Of a stretch of DNA of 64,000 nucleotides, positions 1 through 9,526 are shown in pieces. The notes beneath the pieces are model-generated. The model had not been told where the DNA came from. It was given only the letters and a program-made list of their open reading frames with translations, and made no database searches. The position numbers and the translations under genes were made by a program. The stretch lies in the NCBI GenBank assembly GCA_021846515.1, contig JAJZWU010000006.1:28097-92096 (forward strand), in the 5' to 3' direction. Origin of the DNA: Actinomycetes bacterium (GTDB lineage: Bacteria > Actinomycetota > Acidimicrobiia > Acidimicrobiales > JAMCPL01). Each line of letters begins with the position of its first letter. The first letter of the stretch is position 1.

Positions 1-207
1 CAGGTGAATAACCTACGTCACTTCAAGTCGCAGCGCGATCAGGAGACAATAGAGAGATCCCTTAACACACTAAAAGCGTGCGCCAGAGGAAGCGATAACC
101 TGGTCCCGCCAATGATAGAAGCGGTCAAGGCAGGATGCTCTATAGGAGAGACCATGAATGCCCTGGCGGAGGTGTTTGGTACCTACGAGGAGCCGGTATT
201 TACTTGA
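1..207 (+). CDS. Acyl-CoA mutase (methylmalonyl-CoA mutase family) large subunit, C-terminal end (partial)
   Basis: The reading frame is open from the first base and stops at 205-207, so only the last 69 codons are present. The tail (NNLRHFKSQRD..., then NLVPPMIEAVKAG and GETMNALAEVFGTYEEP) matches the end of the catalytic barrel chain of the methylmalonyl-CoA mutase family. The protein stops right after the FGTYEEP-type end, with no B12-binding domain following. It is therefore the stand-alone large subunit type, whose cobalamin-binding partner is a separate protein. Methylmalonyl-, isobutyryl- and 2-hydroxyisobutyryl-CoA mutases cannot be told apart from this fragment. The following gene starts 19 nt downstream. 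Confidence 0.8.
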   Translation, partial: QVNNLRHFKSQRDQETIERSLNTLKACARGSDNLVPPMIEAVKAGCSIGETMNALAEVFGTYEEPVFT

Positions 208-226
208 TCTCTCCTGACGCTGAATC

Positions 227-1366
227 GTGATCATAGCCGAACTGGCCAGCGACCCTTCTGTCTGGCACGATACCTATCCATCAATTAAGTATCGTGCAGC
301 CATACGCCATGGAGCTAGAATAATCCGCAATGGCGGCTTGGTGGGATTCCCTACTGAGACCGTATATGGGCTGGGAGCAGATGCTACCAATACCGATGCG
401 GTAAACAAGATTTACCAAGTGAAAGAACGACCTAAGGCTGACCCACTGATCGTGCATATAGGCTCGGTAGATGCATTGACTGATATTGCTTCCGGCGAGC
501 CACACATTATGAGTACAGCGCTGGAATTGGCTGGTAAGTACTGGCCGGGGGCACTTACAATGATACTTCCCCGGAAAGTTGGCGTAGTCGCTCCAGAGGT
601 AGCTATTGGACGAAACACCATAGCAGCCAGGATGCCAGATCATCCTGTGGCGCTCGCTCTCATCAGAAAAGCAGGAGTGCCAATCGCTGCACCAAGCGCA
701 AACCGCTTCGGGCATGTGAGCCCGACTACCGCTGAACACGTCCTATCCGACCTGGGAGACGTAATAGACATGCTAATAGACGGAGGTCCTACACGTATAG
801 GGGTGGAATCAACCGTAATAGACTTGACCACAAATACTCCCACCGTACTACGTCCTGGGGGAATTACCATCGAAGAGCTGCAGCATGTATGTCCCTCGCT
901 TACCTACATACCTAGGCATGTGGATAACTCACCCGTATCTCCTGGGAACTACCTTCGTCATTATTCTCCGCGCACCCCACTGATAGTGGTGAACAATCTC
1001 GGTAGCGAAACTAACGGCCATCCATCTACGCATACAGCCGAACTTATAAGCGAATTGGCCAGCTCCTTGTCTGCTCGCGGCATATCATCCACGGTGATAG
1101 CTACCTCTCCAGAACAGACAGGTAGCCTGGAATCCCTGGCAAGCAACCTCTACAACTATCTACATGCAGCAGATACCGGAAAGGGTGAAATAATACTGGC
1201 CGGATTCGTACACAATGAGGGTATTGGCGTAGCTATTAACGACCGGCTGTTCAGAGCCGCCAGCGGAAGGGTGGTACATGATTCATCACCCGCTACAATT
1301 GACCTGATTGCAAGTTTTGTAGCCTCCGAGGCTACCAACCAACCTGACCGCTTGGATGGCCGTTGA
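227..1366 (+). CDS. sua5: L-threonylcarbamoyladenylate synthase, Sua5 type
   Basis: Makes threonylcarbamoyl-AMP from threonine, bicarbonate and ATP, the first step of t6A37 tRNA modification in the cytoplasm. The YrdC domain (about residues 20-215) shows GFPTETVYGLG near the N-terminus, the nucleotide-binding KERPKADPL segment, PSANRFGHVSPT, GVESTVIDL and LRPGGI. A linker SPGNYLRHYSP leads into the C-terminal Sua5 domain, so this is the long 379-residue Sua5 form rather than the short TsaC form. The start is GTG with no convincing Shine-Dalgarno, but the domain begins soon after it, so a much later start is unlikely. It faces purE tail to tail. Confidence 0.93.
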   Translation: MIIAELASDPSVWHDTYPSIKYRAAIRHGARIIRNGGLVGFPTETVYGLGADATNTDAVNKIYQVKERPKADPLIVHIGSVDALTDIASGEPHIMSTALELAGKYWPGALTMILPRKVGVVAPEVAIGRNTIAARMPDHPVALALIRKAGVPIAAPSANRFGHVSPTTAEHVLSDLGDVIDMLIDGGPTRIGVESTVIDLTTNTPTVLRPGGITIEELQHVCPSLTYIPRHVDNSPVSPGNYLRHYSPRTPLIVVNNLGSETNGHPSTHTAELISELASSLSARGISSTVIATSPEQTGSLESLASNLYNYLHAADTGKGEIILAGFVHNEGIGVAINDRLFRAASGRVVHDSSPATIDLIASFVASEATNQPDRLDGR

Positions 1367-1404
1367 TCAATCTCACTTCTACAGGACATCTCATCCGGTA
1401 CCGC

Positions 1405-1911
1405 TTAGCCCATAGAAGATATGTTCAGATCACTATCAGATATCCTCGTATTATCCGCCATATGAGATGCATAGACGCTGAGTGCTTCTTCCAGTTCCTC
1501 GTCGAAAACAGACATAATCCTTGCGGCCAGGATAGCTGCGTTGGCGGCTCCACCTATAGCAACAGTGGCTACCGGCACTCCTTTCGGCATCTGAACCATA
1601 GATAGCAACGAATCGAGCCCGTCCAGGTATTTCAGTGCCACTGGAACACCTATAACTGGGAGCGTCGTAGTGGCGGCGAGCATTCCCGGCAGATGCGCGG
1701 CACCACCGGCGCCGGCAATCAATACCTGCAATCCACGTCCTCTCGCACTGCGACCATAGGCCAAAAGATCATCAGGAGTACGGTGAGCAGATATGATACG
1801 TATCTCGTACCCAACCTTCCACTCATCAAGCATATCCGCGGCTGGTTTCATCGTTTCCAGGTCGGAACGACTACCCATGACTATACCAACTTTGATCACG
1901 GTCGATGACAT
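1405..1911 (-). CDS. purE: N5-carboxyaminoimidazole ribonucleotide mutase
   Basis: Class I PurE, which converts N5-CAIR to CAIR in purine synthesis. The N-terminus has [10 protein letters not shown], followed by [10 protein letters not shown] and [11 protein letters not shown], the conserved active-site loops of the octameric enzyme. The total is 168 residues, with a slightly long polar C-terminal tail. A strong AGGAGGT Shine-Dalgarno precedes the ATG. The partner purK is not in this window. The gene converges with sua5 across 38 nt. Confidence 0.95.
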   Translation of the reverse strand: MSSTVIKVGIVMGSRSDLETMKPAADMLDEWKVGYEIRIISAHRTPDDLLAYGRSARGRGLQVLIAGAGGAAHLPGMLAATTTLPVIGVPVALKYLDGLDSLLSMVQMPKGVPVATVAIGGAANAAILAARIMSVFDEELEEALSVYASHMADNTRISDSDLNISSMG

Positions 1912-2041
1912 TTATTTACCTCCTGACCTCTTTATACAACCAATACAAGTACTTCCTCCGTGAAAGCCAGCTTACCAGACTGCTCCATATGAATCGCTAC
2001 TTTGATGCACCATTACTTCCGCATTACTTCTTGCTTGCAAT

Positions 2042-3565
2042 TTAGTGCTGGCCGGGTTGCTGCTCCAGTACGGACAGGTCGCCTCTGCGCAAACCTTCTA
2101 TAACTCTTCGATACTCTCCTGCCGAATCGTCTCCCATTGAATCAGTGGACAATATTTTCAACCCCCTCTCCCTGTCTATGCCATACAAACCGAGGCGCGG
2201 CTGGTAGTCTCCCCACTCGTAATTATCCATTAATGACCAATGGAAATAAGCCTCTACGGGAATCCCCTCCTCTATCGACCTCACCAGTACCCCTAACGTC
2301 TCTCGAATAAACTGCGGCCTCGTCCATCCATCTCGGCGCGGGAATGACTGTCCCCTTACGACTCTGGTAGACATGCCGTTTTCGACTATCCAGATAGGTA
2401 AATCGGCTGTCATGTTTGCACGCGCATAATAGTACAATCCTTCCGGATAAATTATATCGTCCCAAGCAGAACGTAACGGCAGCCACCACCGGCCTCCTGA
2501 AGTCTTCATGCCGGGCGCCACAAGATGTTTGGATGCCACGGGATTGTAATAGTCTATCCCCACCATATCCAGTGCAATATCGTAAGCGCTTCTATACACG
2601 GTATCCAGAAGTGTGCTCGTTTCCAGCATGGTACAAAGTGGACCCTCTGGGGAACTTCGTGACGAAATGCGTTTGCGCGAAGGGACGAACATCTCAACGG
2701 CTTCCCTCATCCCCTTTGTTAACTGTTGTCGCGAAACTGCCCTAGAAGCGGCAAGCCTGACCAACTGTTCACCCCTGCCGGCCGGTTCAAGAGCGTCGTA
2801 CCATACCTGCCTGCGCTCATCTATCCATTGGGATACATCATCTCGACCCACCCCAAAAGCCTTCAGCGATAGCAAGTCTATAAGCATGCGATCCAACTCG
2901 TAGACGCTGGCACACGCACTGTTGATAGTCACCATAGCGTCGGGTTGTATCTCGTGGATTGTTTCGTACGCCCTGACGTGAGCGGCAATAAGATTGCCCG
3001 CCGCTTCCAGCGACTTTGCTACTGATTTTATGCCAGGCGGGAATACTCCAAACAAATATGAGAGCATCACCAGGGCGTTTGGTTCATTTATAGTCACCCA
3101 GTTCGAACAATGCTTGGATAACCTAGAAACCGCCAAGCGAGCATAGCCCGAAAAGACTTCCGGAGAATCATCCTGAAGCCAAAAATCTTCACCAAGCCAC
3201 CTGGGGTGTGTCCAATGGCAGAGTGTTACCAATGGCTGCATGCCGCGCTCGACGCATCCTGCTACGATGGCATTGTAGTGGGACAACGCATCATCGTCGA
3301 CCATGTCGGCTTTTGGCTGTATGCGTGCCCACTCCAGGCTGAACCTGAAAGCATCGCAACCTGCGGCTACTGCCAAATCCAGGAACTCCTCGTAACGATT
3401 CCAGAAATCAACAGCGATACCGGATATATCCTTGCGGCCAACCAACCCAGCCCTCTCCCATACATAAAAATTGTTCTCGGGCTCCCCGGGACCGTTTATC
3501 CCACCTTCGGTCTGAAAGCTTGCAATTGCAGTACCAAAGCGGAATCCTTCAGGCAAAAGGCTCAT
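2042..3565 (-). CDS. Glycoside hydrolase family 1 (beta-glucosidase-like)
   Basis: A 507-residue cytoplasmic GH1 enzyme with no signal peptide. Retaining catalysis is indicated by the acid/base glutamate in VTINEPNAL (about E161) and the nucleophile glutamate in IWIVENGMS (about E395). The N-terminal FGTAIASFQTEGG and RFSLEWARIQP segments are typical of the family. The stretch between about residues 220 and 330 is longer than in compact GH1 enzymes and carries a basic patch (RKRISSRSS). The substrate cannot be read from sequence, and 6-phospho- or membrane-lipid-linked glycosides are possible. A GGGGAAAG Shine-Dalgarno lies about 6 nt before the ATG. It is divergent from the membrane protein at 3733. 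Confidence 0.88.
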   Translation of the reverse strand: MSLLPEGFRFGTAIASFQTEGGINGPGEPENNFYVWERAGLVGRKDISGIAVDFWNRYEEFLDLAVAAGCDAFRFSLEWARIQPKADMVDDDALSHYNAIVAGCVERGMQPLVTLCHWTHPRWLGEDFWLQDDSPEVFSGYARLAVSRLSKHCSNWVTINEPNALVMLSYLFGVFPPGIKSVAKSLEAAGNLIAAHVRAYETIHEIQPDAMVTINSACASVYELDRMLIDLLSLKAFGVGRDDVSQWIDERRQVWYDALEPAGRGEQLVRLAASRAVSRQQLTKGMREAVEMFVPSRKRISSRSSPEGPLCTMLETSTLLDTVYRSAYDIALDMVGIDYYNPVASKHLVAPGMKTSGGRWWLPLRSAWDDIIYPEGLYYYARANMTADLPIWIVENGMSTRVVRGQSFPRRDGWTRPQFIRETLGVLVRSIEEGIPVEAYFHWSLMDNYEWGDYQPRLGLYGIDRERGLKILSTDSMGDDSAGEYRRVIEGLRRGDLSVLEQQPGQH

Positions 3566-3696
3566 GAATCTTTCCCCGTAAGGGTGTCTTTAAGCATCAG
3601 GAACATCATAGCAGCGGAGCTAATAGAATATATGATTGTTGGTACGTGTATTTCGTAAGCCATCACGTAGGTATAAGTTCGTAGGGGATAGCCCCG

Positions 3697-3725
3697 TTGT
3701 ATAAGTATTTTCTGATTGGCATAAT
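3697..3725 (+). promoter_or_regulatory. Promoter for the duplicated membrane protein (leaderless)
   Basis: TTGTAT at 3697-3702 and CATAAT at 3720-3725 are separated by 17 nt. The -10 box ends 7 nt before the ATG at 3733, so transcription would begin at or next to the start codon. The TTG that the ORF track uses as a start (3697) is therefore better read as the -35 box. Confidence 0.55.
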
Positions 3726-3732
3726 AAATAAT

Positions 3733-4863
3733 ATGGACGATGAGACAGAAGATGTGACGCAAAATAATCGCCCTGGCAAGTCTGGGGTGGACAGTGCAGC
3801 AGCCGGTACGAAGGACCGGTCAGGAATATTGCAGATAGCCTTGGGCCTCATATGGCTGCTTGATGGCGCATTGCAATTCCAGCCATTCATGTTTACAAGA
3901 GGATTTGTTACTCAGATAATTTTGCCCAGCTCACAGGGGAACCCTGGCTGGGTAGCTGATCCTACTATCTCTCTTGCGCACTACATAGAGCCCCATATAG
4001 CAGCTTGGAACGCCTTTTTTGCCACGCTGCAAGTGCTGATCGGGCTCGGTATAGCGGGTGGAGTACTGGCCAAGCGTCCCGCCATAGTCAAAACAGCCCT
4101 GCTCGGTTCTATAGCTTGGGCGTTACTGGTGTGGTGGCTCTCAGAGGGGCTTGGGGGAATACTGCAGGGAGGCTCCCCGCTTTCGGGAGCTCCTGGGGCT
4201 GTCATACTCTACGGTATAATCGCCGTACTTGTCTGGCCGTCAAATCGCGAAATAAGAGGGAGTCACATGCCTGCCCCGTCACGAAGTGAAACGGAGCACC
4301 GGCTACCAGGCAGGATAAGCACAGCAGGATATATACTACAAGACCTACAAGATCGCGTTACAAGCGACACTTCAGCTAAAATTATCTGGGCTGTTCTATG
4401 GATTTTTAACGGGTTTCTGCTGTTGGAACCCGCCAATCAGATGCCCCAGGCTGTCAGCATGAATATAAAATCAGCCATGCCAGGACAGCCCGGATGGCTG
4501 CATAGTTTACTGGCTTCCTCGGCAAGCGCACTGTCAGGTACAGGAGCCTGGCTCGATTCTTTGCTGGCAGTTGCCATGATCATAATAGGCGCGGGAGTAG
4601 CGTTTAATCTCTACCCACGCGTGCTGCTGTCAGCAGGCATTGTTATATCTCTGGCAATATGGATCTTGGGCGAAGGGCTTGGAGGGATCTTGACCGGACA
4701 GGGAACCGATCCCAATACAGGGCCTTTGTGGATAATACTTGCTGCTTGCCTGTGGGCAAGAACGACCAAGAGAGATAAGCAGCTGACCCATCATTATTCA
4801 AGTCATACTTCCAATTTAACCCAAGATCACGCCAGAACTCTTGAACGTGGAGCTGCATACTGA
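3733..4863 (+). CDS. Integral membrane protein with an internal tandem duplication (DoxX-like), unknown function
   Basis: Each half carries about four hydrophobic segments and aligns with the other. LIWLLDGALQFQP matches LWIFNGFLLLEP, the PGWV/PGWL position is shared, and WWLSEGLGGILQG matches IWILGEGLGGILTG near the end of each half, followed by an LVW/CLW segment. A polar, probably cytoplasmic linker (about residues 170-215) joins the halves. The repeated GEGLGG-type signature recalls DoxX-like actinobacterial membrane proteins, but no reaction can be assigned. I prefer ATG 3733 over the TTG at 3697 because a promoter with 17-nt spacing sits immediately upstream and the protein then starts with an acidic soluble segment. 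Confidence 0.7.
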   Translation: MDDETEDVTQNNRPGKSGVDSAAAGTKDRSGILQIALGLIWLLDGALQFQPFMFTRGFVTQIILPSSQGNPGWVADPTISLAHYIEPHIAAWNAFFATLQVLIGLGIAGGVLAKRPAIVKTALLGSIAWALLVWWLSEGLGGILQGGSPLSGAPGAVILYGIIAVLVWPSNREIRGSHMPAPSRSETEHRLPGRISTAGYILQDLQDRVTSDTSAKIIWAVLWIFNGFLLLEPANQMPQAVSMNIKSAMPGQPGWLHSLLASSASALSGTGAWLDSLLAVAMIIIGAGVAFNLYPRVLLSAGIVISLAIWILGEGLGGILTGQGTDPNTGPLWIILAACLWARTTKRDKQLTHHYSSHTSNLTQDHARTLERGAAY

Positions 4864-4929
4864 GGACATCTTCTGAGTAGCCCAATCCATCAATTGCCAA
4901 CACAGTTATAACCTTAACGTGTAAAGATA

Positions 4930-4952
4930 TATTCGGTATCATCTTCCGAATA
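4930..4952. terminator. Small inverted repeat after the membrane protein gene
   Basis: TATTCGG and CCGAATA form a 7-bp stem with a 9-nt loop, 67 nt after the stop codon. No T-run follows, so terminator function is tentative. Confidence 0.25.
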
Positions 4953-4958
4953 GTTCAA

Positions 4959-4972
4959 GTAGCTATAGCTAC
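4959..4972. promoter_or_regulatory. 14-bp perfect palindrome upstream of the large secreted protein
   Basis: GTAGCTATAGCTAC is perfectly self-complementary and lies about 115 nt before the 5087 start. It may be a dimeric-repressor operator. No regulator can be named. Confidence 0.3.
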
Positions 4973-5086
4973 GCTCTTCTGAAAAGCACCTTCTAACGTA
5001 TACATGTATGCCTACATCGTGTGATAGTATTGAGATTACCCCGTGGTGACATCATACGATCATATACTAATTAGGAGGGCCGCATA

Positions 5087-8000
5087 ATGAGGTTTCACTC
5101 TTTGACAGACAGGTCTGGCAAGTACACACGTTGTGTCCGCTGTACCCCAGACGACCAAAGCCAATCAATGATATGCACGATTTGGCGAGGCTGGAGACTT
5201 AAAATTGTTCCAACGGTCAGTGGATTGGCAGTTGCCATAGCGATAGTTATCCTGGCATCAGCACAGGCCTTTGCCGCCGCCGACACTTTCGTCGGCGCTG
5301 TCGCCGGGGTGCCCGCTAGGACCAGACAGCCAGGCGTTAGTGATATTCAGAATATCTCAAAAAGTATCTCCCCCTTGAACGGTAGCACACCCCATGCCTC
5401 CATGTCAGCCAACAACACACCAGCCATTGTACCTGCAAACAGCTGGAACCTGGTAAAAGGTTTCCCTGCTGCTGCCAACGGTGTCGATAATGTCAGCTGT
5501 ACGCCCACAGGCAACTGCGCAGCATTGGCGACAAACAATCAAGGTAATGCAGTCGCACTCTACTCCCTAAACGGTGGCGCCAGCTGGCATGAAGGCACAT
5601 TCCCGGCTGCACCTGCCGGCTGGCTCAACCCATACTTCCTGTCGTGTGGATCTGCATCTGACTGTGCGGCCGTAAGAACAAACGCCTTGGCGCTTGCAAA
5701 ATTGACCTATTTTGGTGCACTATTCGCTACGGAATACGGTTCATCACCATCGGCCGCTTTCTACTCTACCAATGGCGGACAAAGCTGGATGCAGTCGACA
5801 CTGCCAAATGGAACCACTGCCCTTACAGACATATCGTGTGGATCCGCAAATGACTGCACCGCGACGGGTTTTGTAAACGGCAAGAATGCCATACTTTACT
5901 CCTTAAACGGTGGCGCGTCATGGAACCTCGCCTCAATCCCAAATATCTCAACGCTTGACCTGCTGAGGGTAAGCTGCGAAGCGCCACTGTCAGGAAGCGC
6001 TACAACCCAGACCTCCGTTACCTGCCTCAGTGCCGGGTCACCACTGGACAACGTAATACCCACATTTTTGTCGAAAGCTCCCGCTTTGGCACAATTCCTC
6101 CATCTTAATGACACCACCTCGCCTCTTCTTCTCTCCACCCAGCTGCCGGTAACCCTCATATCCACAGACGGCGGCGCAACCTGGAAACAGGGCCCATCTC
6201 TACCTGGGGGAATAGGGATAGTGACATCAATCTCGTGCACTTCAGGCATGCTCGACTGCACAATGACGGGATCTGGATTTGATATGTACTCCTCCACCGG
6301 TGGTGCAAGCTGGACAGGAAGCAGGCTGCCCGGCAATGCAGGATTGCCCACAAGCATATCATGCTACTCCCCGGGCATCTGTATAACTGCAACCGCCTCA
6401 GGAAACGGCTACCAATCTACAAACGGCGGCGCAAGCTGGATCCAGACAACCCTTGAGCCGACCCAAAATAACACTGCAGCAGGCAGCAACTCGGCTTTTG
6501 CCGGCTGGGAAAACGTATCATGTGCATCGTCCTCTTCCTGTGCCATTTCACTCGTGGCGCTTCCCGGTGATGGCCAGGAACTTCAGGGAATTTACTATAC
6601 CACCAACGAGAATACTGTCTGGCAGGAAAGTAGGCTTCCCATGGTTGTTCACCGATTTATTGCCGTATCATGCCAGCCGGTAGGAGTATGTGTCGCCGCA
6701 TCAAATACGCAGATCGCCTACAGTTCTGACTCAGGCACAACTTGGACAGCGGCCAACCTCCCAGAGGATATCAGCCAGTTCAACGACATTTCCTGTGGAT
6801 CGGCAACTGATTGTATCGCAGTAGGAACATTGAGTGTCTGCACCAACCCATCAAGTACTGAATGCCTGCTGGCAAACGCTGGAGATGCCGATGGTATTGC
6901 TCCCGTTGCCCTCTATTCCAATAACGCAGGCCAGAGCTGGATAAATGTACCACTTCCTTTGGGCATAAACTTCCCGCAAACTGTTTACTGCAGTTCGCAG
7001 GCTATCTGCGTCATCGAAAGCGATACCCGTATTCTGTACTCATCTGATGGAGGTCTCACATGGGAGGATGGCACCCTACCTTCAGAAAATGGAGCCAGCC
7101 TTTTGCTAAGCGGTTCGCTCTCCTGCTCTAGCGGCAGTTGCATAACCGCCGGAGTCGTTAATGGCAGGCTTGCGGCTTTTTATTCCACTGACGGGGGAGC
7201 AGGCTGGAACATGGCATCAATCCCCGGATCGGCACCGGAGATAGCACCAATGAACTTGCCGTTCACATACGGCTCTGCTCCATCCGACGTCAAGGTACAG
7301 GGCATCGGTTATGTGTCGTGCAGTGCAAACGGCACTTGTACGCTCCTCGGTGGCCCGGCTGGTACTCTTACGTCATCGGGCAATATAATAAATGCATACG
7401 ACTATGCCTACAACTCAACTGACGGCGGAGAGTCCTGGACTCAAGCCAGCATAGCACCCGACCCGGCATTGCAGGGCGCCTTTATGCAGATCCTGGGAAT
7501 AACCTGTACTGGCAATTACTGTATTGCCCCCACTTACGTTACTGACAGTACCAACGGCTTTGAGCCTCCGCTGGAATACCAATCATCCTCACCTCTTCTT
7601 GTCAGTTCCGACGGGGGCGCAAGCTGGGGTATATCCACAGCCAATGGCCTCCCGGCTAATATCTCGCTTAAAGCATTCGACTGTATCTCCATTACTGATT
7701 GCCTTGGTGTGGGAAAAAACAACAATGGCTCATCTTCCTACGGTGGTGTTGTATATCAAAATCTATCCCCGTTTGCACCAACCTTGATCTCTCTCTCGCC
7801 AAACTCAGCTCCGATAGCAGGCGGTACAACTATTACCATTGAAGGAGCTGCTCTTACGGGAACTACAGGGGTAAACTTCGGCTCTATCCCTGCCGCCTCT
7901 TTCGGCGTGATGTCATCAAGCACCCTAACGGCCACTGCTCCGGCTGTCTCACAGCCTGGTATCGTGAACCTAACCGTCACTACTCCGCTTGGCACCTCGA

Positions 8001-9460
8001 AACCGGTAGGTTTTCTCTACGTGACAACAGGTAATCGCTACGTTCCACTGTCACCATACAGGGTTGCCGACACCAGATGTTCATTGGCTGCATTCGTAAA
8101 GAGTATGCCCGCGGGATATTGCAGCAATATACCTGCCCAAAATCGCACACTTTCCATCTCCGGATCAGATGCGCCTATCAATGTACAGGTAGGTGGCACT
8201 GGATCCGCTGGAGACTCTGTTCCCTCTGATGCCCAAGCGGTCGTTGTAAACATCACAGCGGTGAGCGGAGGGTATGATAGTGGAGTTCTCATCGCGTACC
8301 CAACCGGCACCCCTATGCCGATAGCATACTCCCTCAGCTTTTCTTCTGGATCAGACAATTATTACCTACGCGGCAACTCTATATCTACTTCCTCTCTCTC
8401 CACGGTAGCTCTTGGAAACAACAAGTCAATAATGATATACCCGTATTATTATATACCAGCTCTGTTCCGGTATTATCCCCCTGGAGCATCGGGGCGGCAA
8501 CCTCCTTTGAACATCGTCGTAGACGTCGAAGGGTATTACGTTCCTTCAGGGTCAACAGGTACGGGCGCTGGATTCACTCCCATAAGCCCTCCGGCCAGAG
8601 TACTGGACACAAGATGCACTCCAAGTGAACCGGACTCCATCCCCCTGTTGCCCTCCTACTGCTCATCTGAGCACCTACCGGTAAGCAATAGCGGCGTGCC
8701 GGCTGCCGGAGCGGGTCAATCTATTGCCGTAAAGATCGCAGGTATAGATGGCATCCCAGCTACAGGGGTAAGTGCCGTTAGCATGACCGTAACTGCGGCC
8801 AACCCCGGTGCCGGAGGATACCTCACTGTGTGGCCGGATATGAGTACAGGCGACTCTCCACCAATGGCATCAAACGTGAACTTCTCAAAGGGACAGAATC
8901 GTGCCAACGAGGTCATCTCCGAGGTTGGGGCTAATGGATATATCCGTATCTACAACTCGGCCGCGACTCCGGTAAACGTAGTAGTAGACGTCAACGGCTA
9001 CTATTCCTCTTCCGGATACTCCTTCACGCCAAGTACGCCTATCACAATCTGCAATACGGCATCTACCGGCCTGACGGTAGATGCAGGCGTAGTAAGCGGC
9101 GTTACCGGACAGTGCGATGGATCGGGAGATTATCTTGCACCCAAGACATCATCTGATCCAGCCACTATACAAGTGACCGGCCTGGCAGGAATCCCTTCAA
9201 ATGTAAGTGCAATAGTTGCGCAAATAACAGTAAATGGCAATCCCAATTCCGGCACCGCTTACCAATCGCAGCTGAACGGCTATCTCACCGCGTGGCCCGG
9301 AAATACCGCAATGCCAACGAGTTCCTATCTGAACTGGTCTGATGGCAGTACCGTAACCGGAACAGTGATCACCGGATTGGACAGTTTGGGATCCTTTGAC
9401 GCATATGCATCATCCCCAGCAGATCTGACTGTCAATGTAACCGGCTGGTTCCAGAACTGA
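5087..9460 (+). CDS. Large secreted Asp-box propeller / IPT / RDTR-module surface protein
   Basis: A 1457-residue exported protein. A hydrophobic signal segment (about residues 43-65, ending near AQAFA-A) follows an unusually long, Cys-containing N-terminus. From about 110 to 890 there are about 13 Asp-box motifs of the YSxDGGxSW type, each preceded by a paired-cysteine element such as SCGSASDC, which suggests disulfide-stapled blades of one or two beta-propellers. An IPT/TIG domain (about 893-985) follows, beginning ISLSPNSAPIAGGTTITI. Three related C-terminal modules start at about 988, 1164 and 1315. The first two carry the ADTR/LDTR signature and all close with a hydrophobic VNVTGWF/VDVNGYY strand. 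The start is fixed by TAGGAGG 8 nt upstream. A carbohydrate-binding or adhesive role is inference. Asp-boxes alone do not make it a sialidase, and no catalytic FRIP motif was seen. Confidence 0.8.
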   Translation: MRFHSLTDRSGKYTRCVRCTPDDQSQSMICTIWRGWRLKIVPTVSGLAVAIAIVILASAQAFAAADTFVGAVAGVPARTRQPGVSDIQNISKSISPLNGSTPHASMSANNTPAIVPANSWNLVKGFPAAANGVDNVSCTPTGNCAALATNNQGNAVALYSLNGGASWHEGTFPAAPAGWLNPYFLSCGSASDCAAVRTNALALAKLTYFGALFATEYGSSPSAAFYSTNGGQSWMQSTLPNGTTALTDISCGSANDCTATGFVNGKNAILYSLNGGASWNLASIPNISTLDLLRVSCEAPLSGSATTQTSVTCLSAGSPLDNVIPTFLSKAPALAQFLHLNDTTSPLLLSTQLPVTLISTDGGATWKQGPSLPGGIGIVTSISCTSGMLDCTMTGSGFDMYSSTGGASWTGSRLPGNAGLPTSISCYSPGICITATASGNGYQSTNGGASWIQTTLEPTQNNTAAGSNSAFAGWENVSCASSSSCAISLVALPGDGQELQGIYYTTNENTVWQESRLPMVVHRFIAVSCQPVGVCVAASNTQIAYSSDSGTTWTAANLPEDISQFNDISCGSATDCIAVGTLSVCTNPSSTECLLANAGDADGIAPVALYSNNAGQSWINVPLPLGINFPQTVYCSSQAICVIESDTRILYSSDGGLTWEDGTLPSENGASLLLSGSLSCSSGSCITAGVVNGRLAAFYSTDGGAGWNMASIPGSAPEIAPMNLPFTYGSAPSDVKVQGIGYVSCSANGTCTLLGGPAGTLTSSGNIINAYDYAYNSTDGGESWTQASIAPDPALQGAFMQILGITCTGNYCIAPTYVTDSTNGFEPPLEYQSSSPLLVSSDGGASWGISTANGLPANISLKAFDCISITDCLGVGKNNNGSSSYGGVVYQNLSPFAPTLISLSPNSAPIAGGTTITIEGAALTGTTGVNFGSIPAASFGVMSSSTLTATAPAVSQPGIVNLTVTTPLGTSKPVGFLYVTTGNRYVPLSPYRVADTRCSLAAFVKSMPAGYCSNIPAQNRTLSISGSDAPINVQVGGTGSAGDSVPSDAQAVVVNITAVSGGYDSGVLIAYPTGTPMPIAYSLSFSSGSDNYYLRGNSISTSSLSTVALGNNKSIMIYPYYYIPALFRYYPPGASGRQPPLNIVVDVEGYYVPSGSTGTGAGFTPISPPARVLDTRCTPSEPDSIPLLPSYCSSEHLPVSNSGVPAAGAGQSIAVKIAGIDGIPATGVSAVSMTVTAANPGAGGYLTVWPDMSTGDSPPMASNVNFSKGQNRANEVISEVGANGYIRIYNSAATPVNVVVDVNGYYSSSGYSFTPSTPITICNTASTGLTVDAGVVSGVTGQCDGSGDYLAPKTSSDPATIQVTGLAGIPSNVSAIVAQITVNGNPNSGTAYQSQLNGYLTAWPGNTAMPTSSYLNWSDGSTVTGTVITGLDSLGSFDAYASSPADLTVNVTGWFQN

Positions 9461-9526
9461 TACCGGACGATGGGCGCCATATCGGGTGGTACTGAATTAA
9501 AAAGGCATTCACGTTAAGATATGCAC

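Noticed and set aside
5087-9460. Sialidase call for the Asp-box protein
   Set aside because: Asp-boxes occur in many propellers; no arginine triad or FRIP motif was seen.
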